The position numbers were made by a program, and so were the translations under genes. The notes beneath the pieces were generated by a model. The model was not told the DNA's origin, did no database searches, and was given only the letters and a program-made list of their open reading frames with translations. DNA of 64,000 nt from Paralcaligenes sp. KSB-10 (lineage in GTDB: Bacteria; Pseudomonadota; Gammaproteobacteria; Burkholderiales; Burkholderiaceae_B). This document shows positions 63,552 to 64,000 of this stretch, piece after piece. Every line of letters starts with the position of its first letter. The stretch's first letter is position 1. The stretch covers positions 3,782,001 through 3,846,000 of the forward strand of contig NZ_CP089848.1 of NCBI RefSeq assembly GCF_021266465.1, given 5' to 3'.

Positions 63552-64000
63552 TTACAGGCGATGCCGACGGTCGCCGGATGCGAAGCCCGTCAACGGTCCG
63601 GTGACGCCGCGGCCTATGGCCAGCACTTTGAACAATTCCCCCATTTCAGTCTCGGCAATCAGTTTTTGCACAGGCGCCATGGCCCTGGCGTATTGCTGCG
63701 CATCACTGGGATCGAGCTGGGCAAGTAACTGCGGTAGGCCGGCATTCATTAAAAACCGCGCCTGCGACGTATAGCCCAGCACGTCCAGGCCCGCTGTCAA
63801 CGCGGCATCGGCCATGGCGGTGAAATCGACATGAGTCGTGATGTCCTGCAAACCGGCGTGCAGCAATGGTTCGCTATGCGCGTGATGGCGGAAGTGACAC
63901 ATCAGCGTGCCTGTCGCCCGCTGCGGATGATAGTACTCGCGTTGCGGAAAGCCATAGTCTATAAGCAGGGCGGCGCCGCGTTCGAGCCAGCTTCCCATCT
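63552..64000 (-). CDS. MidA/DUF185-like SAM-dependent methyltransferase, 3' part
   Basis: The C-terminal 149 residues of a gene whose start lies beyond the right edge. ALLIDYGFPQREYYHP and GTLMCHFRHHAHSEPL, then DITTHVDFTAMADAAL and GYTSQARFLMNAGL, are the signature of the PF02636 (MidA/NDUFAF7) methyltransferase family, which in mitochondria methylates an Arg of a complex I subunit. In bacteria the target is less certain. It converges on cca with a 116-base gap and no clear terminator. Confidence 0.85.
   Translation of the reverse strand, partial: MGSWLERGAALLIDYGFPQREYYHPQRATGTLMCHFRHHAHSEPLLHAGLQDITTHVDFTAMADAALTAGLDVLGYTSQARFLMNAGLPQLLAQLDPSDAQQYARAMAPVQKLIAETEMGELFKVLAIGRGVTGPLTGFASGDRRHRL

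Overview
The window looks like chromosomal sequence from a betaproteobacterium of the order Burkholderiales, most likely the family Alcaligenaceae (Bordetella/Achromobacter/Pusillimonas relatives). The reasons are two orphan Bug-type solute receptors, a PhaM granule protein, a DUF3717 protein, a beta-type cta cytochrome oxidase cluster, an S-adenosylhomocysteine (SAH) riboswitch before ahcY, and high-GC coding. No tRNA, rRNA, insertion sequence, prophage or CRISPR array was seen.

Region by region. 1-11.6 kb holds small-molecule catabolism: an IclR regulator; a leftward operon (Asp-box propeller, carboxymuconolactone-decarboxylase-like protein, maleate-isomerase-like racemase) divergent from a Bug receptor; a two-gene beta-oxidation unit; then a GntR regulator divergent from a second carboxymuconolactone-decarboxylase-like protein, an amidohydrolase and a second Bug receptor. 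11.6-12.9 kb has rpoH behind a perfect CIRCE operator, followed by a candidate structured RNA. 13.1-17.3 kb is the most unusual part: a CPA1 antiporter gene flanked on both sides by pairs of giant hairpin repeats arranged as mirror images (A1, B1, antiporter, B2, A2). A fifth, solitary relative (C1) lies at 32.1 kb. 17.4-25.9 kb is a leftward aa3 cytochrome oxidase cluster with heme A synthesis and copper-assembly genes, but without cox11.

26-32 kb carries a NUDIX protein, DUF3717, PhaM, GlmU, an MFS transporter and a glycosyltransferase. 32.4-42.1 kb has a complete polar amino acid ABC transporter, a third carboxymuconolactone-decarboxylase-family protein, a second amino acid ABC system without its own ATPase, a class III aminotransferase divergent from an RpiR regulator, and a C45-type acyltransferase/hydrolase, then a GNAT protein and a CusF-like protein. 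42.7-45.5 kb has hslVU behind a heat-shock promoter and a DksA with only one zinc-site cysteine. 45.6-50.4 kb is a zinc unit: COG0523 GTPase, Zur, a perfect 18-bp Zur-type palindrome, a 50-residue small ORF and znuCBA. 50.4-64 kb is housekeeping: xerC, DUF484, dapF, two lipid A acyltransferases, metK, DUF1289, the SAH riboswitch and ahcY, a membrane protein, metF, a 5-formyl-THF cyclo-ligase, a lytic transglycosylase, a CCA-adding enzyme and the 3' part of a MidA-like methyltransferase.

Connections that stand out: rpoH (CIRCE/HrcA) and hslVU (sigma-32 promoter) place two heat-shock layers in one window. metK, ahcY and metF form an activated-methyl cycle with a riboswitch that senses its by-product. 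Zur, COG0523 and ZnuABC form a zinc-scarcity response. The mirrored hairpin repeats are the best candidate for an undescribed system: their stems change by paired substitutions while an internal-loop core stays constant.
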